The position numbers were made by a program, and so were the translations under genes. Under the pieces are notes generated by a model. It was not told the DNA's origin and searched no databases. It saw only the letters and a program-made list of their open reading frames with translations. From NCBI RefSeq assembly GCF_003255815.1, contig NC_037668.1:89209451-89273450 (forward strand): a stretch of 64,000 bases of DNA, given 5' to 3'. The stretch comes from Theropithecus gelada. Its lineage: Eukaryota > Chordata > Mammalia > Primates > Cercopithecidae. Positions within the stretch are counted from its first letter, which is position 1. Each line of letters begins with the position of its first letter. Below, piece after piece: positions 1-12,265 of the stretch.

Positions 1-2539
1 TGCCTGCAGTTTTTGCTTCTTGTATTGAGTGGGTAGAAGAAGAGCTGTTTTAGCTATGGCAAAAAAGGTTTCCCAGGGTTAGCTAGTGTGTGTTCCCTCT
101 TAGGAATTCATGGCGCTGTAAATGCAAGCAGACAGAAGCAGGCCCCTACAGAACCTGAAAGTAAAACCAGTGACATCAGAGTGCATGCTGGGCATGGAGG
201 GACCAGCCACTCCTCTGTATTCATTAGAGGGTCCCCAGGAACCCGGCAAGCTTTCTGAAAGAGAGAGGGGAAAAGGGTGCATGAGCCCTATTAAGTTGCT
301 GGTGTTGGTCCAGAAATAAGACGTGTTTGTTAGTGGTTACTGCTGGCCACGGGGGAGCAAGGTGCGGTGGGTGGTGAGGGGTGTGTATGAGTCATATCTG
401 AAGCAGGTGATTGAGAGAAGAGGACTGCCCAGACATCCAGCGCTTGTCTGCCCATAGACAGTTGTGTTTTGTGCTAGTCCAGGTCAAGGAGAAGAAATCT
501 TTTTGAAAAGTTTTGGAATGGCTGCTGTATATTGAGAAACAGTAAAAGACTTTTTAAGTTCAAAGTTAGTATAGGTAGAGGCGTTCAGAGGTTTATGAAA
601 TAGAATTACATTCACGTTTTGAAATAAACTACTCTCTGATTTCCTAATTAGAACATGACCATATTTTATCATAATTAACCTAAGGAAAGTATTTTCTCTG
701 TAAGGTTCTTAGCACGGTGTTTGAAAACATTCTTGGAGCAATTTTGTGCACATGCCTGTGTGTGGAATCTCCAGATGCCTAATTTATAACTATTCGCCTC
801 CGTTTATAAAACTATGGCCAGGTGCATATGAATGGAATAGATTTGCCTTCCTGGGTCCCTTTGCTCCCTCTGTAAAGGGCTTTGGTTTATTGCTATGTTG
901 ACAGCACAGGTTAAACTGCATTGTATCTGAAGCCTTCCTCACACTGAAGCAGGGTCACAGAAAGTACAGCATCAGCAGAGAAGGCAGCTGGGAGGAGAGG
1001 GGGAGCCAAAATGGGAGAGAGAAGGTTAACTCTTGAATTTCCCACCTCTGTTGTTTCTTCTTAAACTGGCCTGCACATGGCATCTGAGATTAAAATCTCC
1101 TATTCAGTACCTCCCATAAAATTCTTTCAGTTATTTGCTTATTTTAAACATACCTTCAAATATTCAAACACTTTTCTGGTGAATTTGAAGTTGCATAATT
1201 ACCTATAAAGCATTAAAACAGAAGAACGTAATTTAATTCTGTACATTTGGCGTAAGTGTCCAAGTTCAATGAGAGGGGGAGAACTGGAGATAGTGGCTCT
1301 ATATTGGATGATTCATTTTCCCAAAGCATGAATGTCCTCAAGTTGCTTCATTAAGAGCCTTTAAAATGCAGCTTTGAAATGTCCTGTCTGTATTTTACAT
1401 AGTATTTTTTATATAAGCTGTGATTCACAGCCCTGAAATTGTACGCTGTGTTCCATTCAATTTCTCTCTCTGTAATCGAAATGTATTATATTCCACTGTG
1501 GCTTTCCTTCACAAATGCCTCACTTAACCCAGAATCTGAGTTTTCGTAATGCTGACCACAAAAATTCAATTCCTAAAAATCCAGATTTTCCACGCATCTG
1601 GATGAATGATGTCATGTAGGCCCAATATTGGCATCTGGAACTGAATTTTTTTTTTTGTTTTTTTTGTTTCTGTTAAATATTTGGCATCATGGGGACAACA
1701 GCTTAAATTTTTCTTACCACAATGACACCTGCCACATTTGGCTTGAAGAAAGTCATTCCCAATTGTCTAATGAGAAACTATGCTAATAGAGTTGTCATTT
1801 TCCCCCCCAAAAAAGATATCTTGAGGTAAAAATTATGTATTCTAAATATTTTAATTTTAAAGCATATATATTAACTCTTTCCTTAAATGAGGGATTATTT
1901 TCTGGAACCACTTAAAGTGTTAGATATATGTAAATGTAGATAATAAAAATAATAATATACCTGAAAAAAGAAGTTCCCTTTCAAGAGGACATTGTTCAGA
2001 AGAGGAATTTTTGACAAGAATTTTTAAAAATATAATTAGAACATGGTCTGCATATTTCCTAGGCAAACTTGTGTTTTTCTATATTGATACCCTTGTTATA
2101 TATAGCATGACATTTATATTAATTGAATTACAGGAAAAGTTATCTGGGAAAACAAAATTTTGCTTTCTACCTATGGAAGAATAAGAATTGAAGTGTCACC
2201 CAAGCAGATACTTAAGCTTTCTAAATGTAGAAGCAGTATCTTGTACATAAATCTATAAACAAATGCAAACTAAAATGGCCTTTCTGCTCCCAAAGACCAG
2301 TTTCCAGTGGAAATCTCTTAAAATGCCTGAAGCATCATCCTGTAGAAGATGGAATCGATGGGGTCTCTGTTTTTTCAAGTGGGTAGAAATTGAACCAATG
2401 CAGGCATTATAAGTAGGCAGCTTTCCGACTATCATAAGATCTTTTTTAAGAAAAAGAGTTATTTGATTGTATATAGCTTCTACGGGGCATTTTCTATGTA
2501 CTAAGTCCATCAAGTATGTGATGCACCTAATCTTTATAG
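1..2539. other. Intronic sequence with no recognisable element
   Basis: This is AT-rich single-copy-looking intron. I see only short T-runs near 1649-1669 and no recognisable SINE, LINE, LTR or gene-like frame. Confidence 0.6.
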
Positions 2540-2700
2540 TCACCTAATAGGCTAGATCTCTACTTTATAGATGTGGAAGCTGAGACTAAGGAGACTGTTG
2601 ATTTTCCCAAGGCCATACTATAGTCAGGAGTGGAGCAAGAATTTGTACCCAGTTCTGTCTGACACCAAGGCCTATGCCCTCTAACCACTGTATTATGTTA
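2540..2700 (-). repeat. MIR SINE remnant
   Basis: On the minus strand the order matches a MIR core-SINE: a tRNA-related head (the + strand ends with TCTAACCACTGTATTATG), a middle recalling the pattern for missing CTCAG..CATCTGTAAAATGG, and a 3' stretch of small indels. Divergence is high, as expected for a pan-mammalian element. Ends are approximate. Confidence 0.65.
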
Positions 2701-2824
2701 CTGCCTCATGAGCTGGTGAGCTCTTTTCCCTGGGGATTTTCCAACAGACACTGATGCTCACTTCTCAGGAATACTACTGGTGGAGTCCCTGCTTTTATCC
2801 CTGAGACTGCATTCAAATCTAATC

Positions 2825-3372
2825 TTGAGTGTATACCCCCAAAAATGGAAAGCAAAGTTTCAAAGAGATATTTCTTTGCTTATGGTTGTAGCAGCATTCT
2901 CCACGATAGCCAAAAGGTAGAAGCAACCCAGGTATCCATTGACAGACGAATGGATAAACAAAACATGGTGTGTACGTAGAATGGAATATTACTCAGCCTT
3001 TAAAAGGAAGGAAATTCTGACACATGCCACAACGTGGATGAATCTTGAAGACATTATGCTCAGTGAAATAAGCCAGTCACAACAAAATAAATACTATATG
3101 ATTCTACGGATGTGAGGTACCTAGAGTAGTCAAATTCATAGAAATGGAAAGTCGAGTAGTGGCTGCCAGGGGCTAGGGGGAGGGCAGAATGGGGAGTCAG
3201 TGTTAAAGGGGTGCAGAGTTTCAGCTTTGCAAGATGAAAAGAGTTCTGGAGATGGATGTTGGTGATGTTTGCACAACAACATGAACGTACCGAATCCCAC
3301 TGAACTGTACACTCAAAAATGGTTAAGATGGTAAATGTTACATTGTGTGTATTTCACCACAATTTTTAAAAC
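2825..3372 (+). repeat. L1 3'-end fragment (old L1M type)
   Basis: The block has typical LINE-1 3'-terminal text: a segment on distant views GACAGACGAATGGATAAACA, then GGAATATTACTCAGCC, GGCTGCCAGGGGCTAGGGG and AAATGGTTAAGATGGTAAAT, ending in a weak A-rich tail (AATTTTTAAAA). It is about 550 bp and strongly 5'-truncated, with many differences from young L1, so it is an old copy. No part of ORF2 remains open. Confidence 0.85.
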
Positions 3373-3584
3373 AGAATCATTAAATAAGCTCTAAAGTCCT
3401 TTTCACCTCTTAGGAGTTAAAAATTCTGTGAAACAGTCAGGGCAAGTGGACTGTTGATCAGAGTAATCATGTGCTGACTGCTCAGAAAAGCACTAATGAT
3501 CATGCCCAGCACATAGTGGGTACTCCGCATACATTGGCTGAGTCTAAATGGTTCAGAAGGAACTTTACAAAATATGACTTTTTT

Positions 3585-3850
3585 TTATTATATTCATAAT
3601 ACATGTTAATTGTGGAAAATGCAGATGAGAAAAAGGATAAAAATCACTTGTAGTCCTACTATTAACATTTCTATATAAATCCATCCAGAGTGTTTCTGTG
3701 CATACAAATATATTGCAAAAAGTGAGATCATATTATATATATTGTTTGGTAGCCTGCTGTTTCTTCCCCTTAACAGTATATTATGGCCTTCTTACCATGT
3801 AAATTGGAAAAATTGAATATTGGCTTTTATTGCATCTATTCATCATCTGT
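3585..3850. repeat. Probable degraded LINE fragment
   Basis: The text on 'GAGATCATATTATATATATTG', 'CCTGCTGTTTCTTCC' and 'AACAGTATATTATGGCC' resembles a dispersed old LINE 3' motif (cold-spot pattern of 'atcatactatacatattgttt ... cctgctttttc'). Family and ends cannot be fixed by eye. Confidence 0.4.
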
Positions 3851-5843
3851 AATGATTGGTAGGGAAAGATAACATGGATAATTGAAAGCCATTTTTCCTC
3901 CTCTTTCGCTTATAGTCTGTTTTTTTCTCCAGAGAATTCCTCCCTTGACTGAAGCAGAATTGCCTTCTCTTTAGCCTTGCCTTGAGCTAGTTTTCTTTCA
4001 AACTGCCTTCCAGTTGCATTGCATATCTCGCCCTGGCTTTCGGCTTTGTTCGAACATTCCTGCCTTATCTGTCCCATTCTTTTGCCTCACTTGTCTGCTA
4101 CCTCTGCTACCATCATTTGCCTCTCGTTTTTCTTCCTCCTTCTCCATATCGTAACTGATCATTGAGATGAGAGGTGGCTACCTCCTTACAGCCTTTAGAA
4201 CAACCATCAACACTGAGAAACTGTGGCCGCTTGTCCTACCTTGAATCTCTTATTTTTCAACATTGTCCCGTGACAGCTGATATTAACCTATAGAAAGGTC
4301 TCTGGGGTATACAGTATTTACTTCACTTTAGACACTGTTAACGTGCCCTGCACGCCCACTGAATGATATAATGTAATGATAGGGAACCTGCCATTGTTTC
4401 AAATAGCAGAAAGCCAATGGCCATTTCAGTTGCACCCCATAACTTAATCTGATCCCTGAAAATGAGAACCATTAAGAGGAGGCATTTATTTAAAGAAAAA
4501 AAAAGTTAATATTTCATCATCAGGTAATAAATAGAAATACCAATTTCCACGCAGGAGGACTGAGCAAAGAACTCATTTTGATTCAGGTTCTAGTTTAATC
4601 AAAAGGTTTAAATAAAATGCTTCACGTGCAGAACTCCAATGAGGACTAATTCTTTAAAATGAAAAATGAGTGCAAACAATATTAAAAACAGGCATTTCCT
4701 CCTTACCACCCAAATCTATCACTGTTTTGCATCAACAGAATCATGGTATCCGAAATGCTGTTTAAAACCAAATTACCATTCAGACTATTAGAAGAATCAC
4801 TTGGCATGGCATGGGCCCGATTTGTTGACAAAAAGGCACAGGTGCTATAACCTTTGCTTAATAAATCATTTAGCTGCCTGACTTGCAAGCAGTGTGATTG
4901 CCTTTGCCTCATGAAATTTACAAATGTATGCACAAGCCACACACTTCACTGTGTTGGAAGCCGGCTGATCTGGTGAGGTCCCTGCATAGCTAAAGTATGG
5001 TCATGACACCCATTGTCTGCCTCTGGTGGGGGTGCACCCAGAATGGGAGAGGTAGAGATCTTGGAGAGCATTTTGAGCTGTTGCCATTCTGTGTGTCATA
5101 TTCCTGAAGCTCTACCTGAGAAACCAAAGCTTAGGCCATCTGTGGAACTCTTCATAAGTTCCTTTCTTCAATCATTTAGTGTTTACTTAATTACTTAATA
5201 TAGCCTCAACACCTACAAAGTACAGGGAATAAAAACTCTCCCCGAGTTGTTCGAAGTCTAGCAGAGGAAACATATGTGAAGAAATAATAGTAATGACAAC
5301 ATCAACATCAATAATGCAGTGTAATACCAGTACTATAAGGATTTGTCTAAGAGGCTTTAAGACAGCAGAGTTGGGTATAAGAACTTTCCAAAGAGTGGAA
5401 GCAGCAGAAGAGGCTGGATAGTTTTTCTGTCCTTGTCCTTGTCCTTGTCTAGCTTGGGCCTAATGATATAGTTCTTGTACACTTTTCCCTGCTTTTAACT
5501 TTTGCCAATCAGATGGTAGATCGTGTTTTAGCCCATCCCAATAAGAGAGACATGTTCAGTTCTATCTTCTCTGGACCAGATAAAATTAGACTCCTTTACT
5601 GCTGCACAAGGCTCAACCAGTAACCCCTTCACCCCTCATTTCCAAGAAACACCCCCTCCTAGCGGTACATCCTCACTTGCCCACCCAAGCTCACTTGAGA
5701 TTGCATTTGAGTTAGCTGAAGCCATTCCCGGGCTCCTGCCCACCCTGACAGGAGCTGCCTGGGTGTAGAAGGTTAGTTAGCACACAGAAGTTCAAGGAGC
5801 AGCTGGAGAGTTACAAAGGCAGGAAACTCAGATTTCCTTAGAG
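3851..5843. other. Intronic sequence, no element recognised
   Basis: The stretch holds no gene and no repeat that I can name. A short direct repeat of TCCTTG (three to four units) lies near 5431-5450. The rest looks like unique intron. Confidence 0.55.
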
Positions 5844-6025
5844 AAAAAAAAAAAAATTATATATATATAATTTATATATATATTTATTATATAAAATATA
5901 TTTTAAAATTTATTTATTATTGTAACAAATGTATATTATTTATTATAATAATAAATAATAATTATAATTATTAAATAAAGAATAATAAATAAATTTATAT
6001 ATATATATATCTCTCTCTCTCCCCC
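5844..6025. repeat. AT-rich low-complexity block ending in (TC)n
   Basis: A 13-A run is followed by about 150 bp of nearly pure A/T with TATATA and ATAATAA motifs, then (AT)n and (CT)n. Several self-complementary stretches occur, so hairpins or cruciforms are possible. Length is likely to vary between individuals. Confidence 0.9.
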
Positions 6026-6224
6026 ACCCTGCAACCCTACTTCATCTTCTAATTAGAAGTGGATTTGAGCATTTCAGTTTCAAGCCCACACAGCTGAAAA
6101 CTCCCAAGATTAGAGAGGAATGGCAGATAAAATTCCATTTTCTCCTGACTTTGAGCCAAGTTCAATGTCTTATTGGCCAAACGAGTATTCTGCAGCACCC
6201 ATGCATGCCAGGTTCTGTGTCTAC

Positions 6225-6355
6225 ACTCGCTACAATACTCAAGAGCCCTCTAAAGTTGGTGCTACATCTCCATTTTACAGATGAGGAAACTGAAGTCTCA
6301 GAAGAGTACATTTGTCCCTTGGTAATTGAGGTAGCTGAGATTTGAACCAGTCTCC
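6225..6355 (-). repeat. MIR SINE remnant
   Basis: The + strand shows the reverse complement of the MIR core: CATTTTACAGATGAGGAAAC, then CTGAGATTTGAACCAG. About 130 bp survive. Confidence 0.75.
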
Positions 6356-6868
6356 AAAACTTATGTTTTTCCCAAATACTTATCTGCATCCCCAATTGTT
6401 TGTAGTGAAAGGTTACTGACCATTTTCTCTTTAAAAGAGTCTAAGATTGACTCACACTCTTATATCAAGGAATCAGAAGCCTTGAGGTTAGTCCAAGTGC
6501 TGCCTGGCTCCAGTGGGACTATGCTGAACTTGGTTCTTCTGAAGATCTGCCCCAGTCTCCTGCTTATGTCTCTGTAAAACCAAGACTGAATTCATTCTCT
6601 CATCCTACCTGGGAAGAAGACCTTTACTAATGATATTAGTCTGCATCTGTGAGAACAGCTAGCCTTTGTCCAGAGACCAGATAGCAGAGCAGCTAAGATA
6701 ACTCCTTTATTTTCAGATTTTAGTTGAAGCTTTATTCCATCACTTAGAAGCATTCTCTGAGTTTTATTTTTGTTGTTGTTGGGTTTTTGGGTTTTTTTTC
6801 ACAGTAATTCAATTTATCTAGTCTAGTTTTTTTAACTGTAAAATAGTGAAAATAGTGAGATATAAATA

Positions 6869-6894
6869 TGTGTGTGTATATATATACACACACA
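6869..6894. repeat. Perfect 26-bp (TG)(TA)(CA) palindrome
   Basis: TG repeats, a central (TA)5 and CA repeats form a perfect inverted repeat with 13-bp arms and no loop. This is a simple-sequence palindrome, prone to cruciform or Z-DNA formation and to length change. Confidence 0.9.
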
Positions 6895-7024
6895 CAACCC
6901 TATGGTTTTCAGTCTTAAATTCTGTTAGTGTAAAAAAAGTGTTTAATGCCTAATGAACACCTAACAAATGATAGCTTTCATTGTTTGGTTAATAACTAAA
7001 CTCTTACTTTCTGGATTACAAAGT

Positions 7025-7200
7025 ATTTTCTCATTTGATTATAAGAGTTAACCTTTGAAGTAGGCAGAGCTATTATTATTGTTATCCCCACTGTATAGGT
7101 TAATAAAACTGAAGTTTAAAGAAAGGAAGTGACTTTCCCAGAACCACATATCAAGAGGTCGGTAGAGCCAGGACACAAATCCACTTCTGATTCCACATGT
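7025..7200 (-). repeat. MIR SINE remnant
   Basis: The order TATTATTATTGTTATCCCCA, then AAACTGAAG, then GGAAGTGACTTTCCCAGAACCACA and GAGCCAGGACACAAATCCA is that of a reverse-complemented MIR. It is well preserved over about 170 bp. Confidence 0.8.
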
Positions 7201-8514
7201 CCTATGAAGGAAGGACTTGTGTTTCAGCCATTCAGCACCTGCTGTTCTATGGTCAGAACCTACTTACCAAAAGCAACCATCTAACAAATTAGGAAGCCTC
7301 CCCCTACCCACTGCAAGATCCTAACCCTGTAGGTTGCTCCATTGAGCATCAGCCTTAAAGGTGCCCAAAAGCCTATTTAAATTGGGCACGGCTATTCTTC
7401 CCTTGTACAGGCAGCAGCATAAGTGCACTGTTTCTCCCCTTATGCTAAATTGTGCCTGAGAAGGGCCTTCCCAAGGGGAGATGATGTCTCTGAGAGTGGT
7501 AAGGACCAGCAGGAAGTGAATGCATCCACCCAGAATCTAAAGGGAAAGGAGGTACCTAAATCGAGGTGGTGCCTGGTCATTTTTTCTCGTATGTTCTCAG
7601 CTCCAGTAGCAGGTGTTGAATAGTAAGCAACACCTCGCAGAGTTGAGTTACTCATGCAATCTGCTTCGCCTCCCTCCGTACTACTGTGGGCAGGAGTGAA
7701 TCGTCCCAGCTTCCCCAGCTCCCACACCAACCTGTAAGTTCTTGACACATTCTCTTCACATACACTTGGCGGCTGACTCACTGACAGGCTATGAGACACT
7801 CTTAAAATAAATTTTTCAATAAACAGAGTCTTTGTCTTTCAGGTTTTAATTTGGCAGCATGTTGTAGACATGCCACAAACTTCACTTCTGGACAAAGTTC
7901 GAGCCATTAATTCTAGATACTGTTCCCCTTTTCTCTCCATTCCTATTCTTCCTGTCACCTTTGCTCCACAAAGATCTGGGGGATCTTCTTAGTTGAAACA
8001 GATTGATGATTATTGTAATAATTAAGGTCTCTACCATAGTATCTGGCACACAATAGGTGCTCAGTAAATACTGCTTCCCTTCTTGCTTCCTTTTTTTTAG
8101 TATTAAAATGAGAACAGTGGCAGTAGAGAAGGGGAAGGTAAAAAAGAGATTTCACAGGAAATTTTACATTGTATGGGAGAAGAAGGGAAAGACCAAAAAT
8201 CTGCTATCCATTCAATTAGCACTTGGAACTGTGGGAAAAGGGGGACAGAAAATGATGTCAGGAAAACGGTTGGAGAAAGGAGCTGTGAGTTGGTGGAGAG
8301 AACTGACAGGAAGTAGATCAGAAGTTGATGATAGCCGTGCATGGAACTTAGAAAACCATAGTGCCAAGTGCAGAAATGCCATCAACATTTCTAGCTGTTA
8401 GATGGGTCTCCATAACAATGCTTCTGATCAGTGACATTCCAGGGTACTAAGGGAAAGGTACTGGGTACTCAGCAGGTTTCTCTGGGGGAACAGGAGGAAA
8501 AGTCAGGATTTGAG
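7201..8514. other. Intronic sequence with one short L2/MIR scrap
   Basis: Most of the interval is unrecognised single-copy intron. Near 8035-8085 the text TAGTATCTGGCACACAATAG followed by GTGCTCAGTAAATACTG matches the shared 3' end of L2/MIR elements. Open frames here are short and lack any protein-like pattern. Confidence 0.55.
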
Positions 8515-8660
8515 GAGTAGGACAGACCTGTTCTGACATCGTGGCTGTGCCATTTATCTCAGTGGTCTTGTGTATCTTACCCTTTAAAATTCAGCTTCCT
8601 CATCTGTGAAATGGAGGCAATAATAGTATCTACCTCATAGAAGAAACCCCAATTAAGTGT
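8515..8660 (+). repeat. MIR SINE remnant
   Basis: The + strand carries the MIR core in sense orientation: CAGCTTCCTCATCTGTGAAA and ATGGAGGCAATAATAGTATC, preceded by a degraded tRNA-derived head. Confidence 0.75.
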
Positions 8661-11397
8661 GGTGTAAGGCAGTCAGGATTATTTTTCTCACGTAACAAGA
8701 AATCTGTGAGTGAATGGGTGTTAGCATTGTTTCAGTGCTGCACGAGGCCAGCAGGAACCCATGCCCTTCCTAACATTCTGCTCTGCCTTCCTCAGTATGC
8801 TGCCTTTTCAGCCTCATGCTTAGAGCCTCTGACTGCAACACGGCTGCTGCAGCTCCAAATAGCATAGACATATCATACCTTATTTTTCCTCTAATATCAG
8901 GGAAAAGGCCCTGCTATTCCTCCTCTGCACCCTGCTAGCAAATTTCTTTGTAGGTCTCATTGGCTAAATCTGGGTCACATTTTAATCTCTAGCTGCAAAG
9001 GATGCTGAGAAAACCAGCAGAAGATTATCTTGATTGGCTCAAATCATGACCCATCACCTAGGACCAGTCACATTTGCCTCTCTAAGCAAAATTGTCCCAA
9101 GGAAGAAGGGGCAGTAGATAGTGGATAGATTGTTAATAGGATCTGCCGTGTTCTTTTTTCCTGTTCCCTGATAGGTTTCATGCACTTTTCAACTCCAGTA
9201 GTTGCACTTGACCCTCTTGTCTCTGAATGCTTGGCTTACTACTCTGCCTTTCCTCCACACACTCCCTATGTGTTTAGGAGACGTATATGCTGTGCATGTG
9301 ACTGTGCAGAGGTCATTTCTTTTCAGCCTCTGTTTGAGGTCCAGGATTTGGGCAGAAGTCCTGGTGTTTTGTGCAGACCAGCTCCCATGGGGCTGGGTCA
9401 CCGTGTACTGGTTAAACATGGACTCTGAAAAGGCTGAGTTGGAGTATATGTGCCTTTGTGGTTGCAGGGGAGCTCTGTGAAACAGTGCCCCCGGGTGCCC
9501 TCCAGAGTGCTTACCAAACAGGCAGCAATAGGTTCTGGGTTTCTCTTTTATGACTTGGAACCAGATGCTTCCTTTGCAAAAGAAAAGAGCCTGGTTTTGC
9601 AGAGCTTGAGTCAACAGGAGTTCAGAGAACAGGAAAATGAGTTGACTGGCCCTGCTGCATGAACTTTGAGGAGAGAATGCAATACAGGTGGTGTTCTCAC
9701 TGTCCACAAAGTCCTTGCTTGTGGAAATCTCATGCCCAAGGAATTGGCCTTACCGAATATTTCTACACTCTAAATAATGACTGTTCACATAAGGAAAGGA
9801 TTCAGCATTAGGAATCCTTTTGGACATAGGCTTTCTCAGGCTTCTAATGAGTCTAAGGCCTTGAACGTTCCACTGACACACACAGTTTTAAGCCCAGAGC
9901 TTGCTGTCTAATGTGAGATCCATCGAAGATCTCACGCGAGGTCTCAGTGATTCTTCCTGTCCACTTTTCTCACACCCACCTGCTTACCTTCTTGTTTGTT
10001 TATTGAGGACTTAGGCACATTCTTTGATCAGTGGCCTGTCTTTTTGGGATATAGCCTTTCTATTGAGTCTATTCATTGAATTACATTCCACAGCACACGC
10101 CTCCCCCAAAATATTTGCATGAGAATTTTTCTTAAGGTCTCACATTGCTCCCTTTACAGCAGAGATGATATAACCTAGCACTTCTGATTGGCTTTTCACT
10201 TCCCAAACACTATACACATTTAACTAATGAGTCACATGAGCTTGTGATAAGCCGGATCCCTTGTCTTGGATCAGGGACACTGGGTTGTTAGGACAGGCTG
10301 TCCTGGCCCTGTGTTTCTCACCCTCAACACCCTCCTTCCTCAGAGTCTGAATGTGTTGGGATAATGGGGATGCCACCGGGCACAGTTGTTCTCAGCACAG
10401 GGCAACCTCGGACCCTCACAGTGCTGCCTTAATAATGTGGGACGCACCCTTTGCTGCCCTCCAGGACTGGACTGTGCTGCATATCTCCTGTTGCCTTGAC
10501 TAGTGAAGGGAAACGTAAGGCCAGCCCTTACGACACACAGCTTCTGTCCCTCTCAAGCACAGTCTTCCTTCCACTGGTCTCTGGCTGTGTGTCTGTGCAT
10601 ATATGGGGAAGGAGTGGTACTGGGGGGATAGAAGAACAACACAGTAGGTCTAGTAAGGGAACTGACCACAGGAGGGACTTGTGCATCTTGGCACACAGAG
10701 AAATCCTGGTCTAGGAATCAAAATACCTGGATTCCTAGCTCATCTCTCCCACCCGCCAGCTACATGATTGATCTTAAGGAGGAGAAAGAAGCCAGAATGT
10801 ATTGAACACCTACTATATTCCTGGCACCATACTAAGCTGGAAGGGAGGCTAAAGATGTACATTATTCCATCTCCGCCATACATAGCTCATAGAAAGAAAA
10901 GTAAAGAAACTAAGATGTGATCGGTGAAGAAATTGAAATAGGTATAATCCATGCAGAAGATTCAGTAACTAACTCTGGGGAGAAGCATGGAGCACATGGA
11001 AGATATGCCAGAAGAGAAGACACATGAGTGGTTTTGAAGGAGACAGATATACTTGGTGAGGAGAACATTCCAGACCAGGCAGGAGGAACAGTGCATGCAA
11101 AGGAATAGCGATGTGTGTCTAAAGAACCCTATTCTGTTTGGTGTGTCTGTCAGTTTATAGTAGACGGTAGAAACATTAGATCAGGGTCTAGTCATGAATA
11201 AATACATACCTTTATCCAGGGGTTGTAAAGCACTTGGACTTTATTCTGTGGGAGATAGGAAGCAGGTGACGGGCACAGTGGGATCTCTATATGTGAAGAA
11301 ACCTCTGCCTTGCTATGTTCAATCCTCATGAGATACAGGATTTTACAGGCAGTAGTAGCATTGAGACCTATGGTCATGAGGTACCTTCCTCTTCTGG
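8661..11397. other. Intronic sequence, little recognised
   Basis: No gene is supported. A weak L2/MIR-like piece lies near 10795-10850 (GAACACCTACTATATTCCTG, then GCACCATACTAAG). The antisense open frame at 9189-9707 (172 codons) has no recognisable domain or composition and is treated as chance. Confidence 0.5.
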
Positions 11398-11575
11398 GCA
11401 GTGGAAAAAGTAGAAGCTTTGGAGGGAGACAGACCTGAGTTTGATCTCAGTATGTGACGCTGGAATAATTTTTAGCCTTTCTGACCTTCAGATGTCCCAT
11501 CTATAAAATTATAAATGAATGCCTGCATTCTACTTAGAGTTGTGTAAAGACTCAGTCTGGTTAGGATGTAAAGCC
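11398..11575 (+). repeat. MIR SINE remnant
   Basis: A sense MIR is visible: GAGGGAGACAGACCTGAG, then TTTGATCTCAG, then GACCTTCAGATGTCCCATCT and ATAAAATTATAAATGAAT. It is diverged but in consensus order. Confidence 0.7.
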
Positions 11576-12242
11576 CCCAGCACCCTGCCCAGCCAATGTG
11601 TGGTGCTGCCTTTGCAGCCCTCAGGAGGGAAGCTCTGTGAGCACTGGAGGCAGGGTGCTGCTCATTTATCTTTAGGACAAGGGGCCTGTGACCATGAAGA
11701 AGAAACAGAAATGGTAACCCCAGATGTAATCTGGTAACGTTGTCCCTGAGCTGAGTCTCTTCTCACCCCATCCTCCCGTGTCCATTTTCCATAAGCTGTG
11801 CCATTAATTCTCTCATTACCCAGTGGAATGATATTTATTATTGAGATCATACTTAGCATACTCCCAAGGAGCAAGTTAAAGTTCAGCTAACATCGCCGCT
11901 TTCTCGTTGTCAGGATACACTGAGGAATCCATACGGAGAGCTTCTGTGTGTCTTATAATTTCATATAAAAAAAGATTAAATTTTATACTGGATCAGGGAG
12001 GGAAGGAAAAAAAAATCCCAGTGCAGAAACAAGTTCTGAACCTAGGAGCACAGTTTCTGAATGTTTATTTTGTCAGATACACAGCTGACATGATTAGTTC
12101 TAATGGGGTGGTGATCCTCATTGAATTGCAGATTGGTATGAGTGACTGAAATACCGCAGGGACTTAAATAAGTGGTGCATACGGTATTACTTAGGCTGCA
12201 TCCTTTAGCCAAGGTGAAGGCTTCGTTTTCCTAACACACATG

Positions 12243-12265
12243 CACACACACACACACACACACAC
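12243..12265. repeat. (CA)n microsatellite
   Basis: About eleven uninterrupted CA units follow a shorter ACACACATG lead-in. It is a likely length polymorphism in the intron. Confidence 0.95.

Noticed and set aside
9189..9707. 172-codon open frame on the minus strand in the intron
   Set aside because: No domain-like pattern, no poly(A) signal or splice sites in context, and such lengths arise by chance in 64 kb. It is treated as noise.
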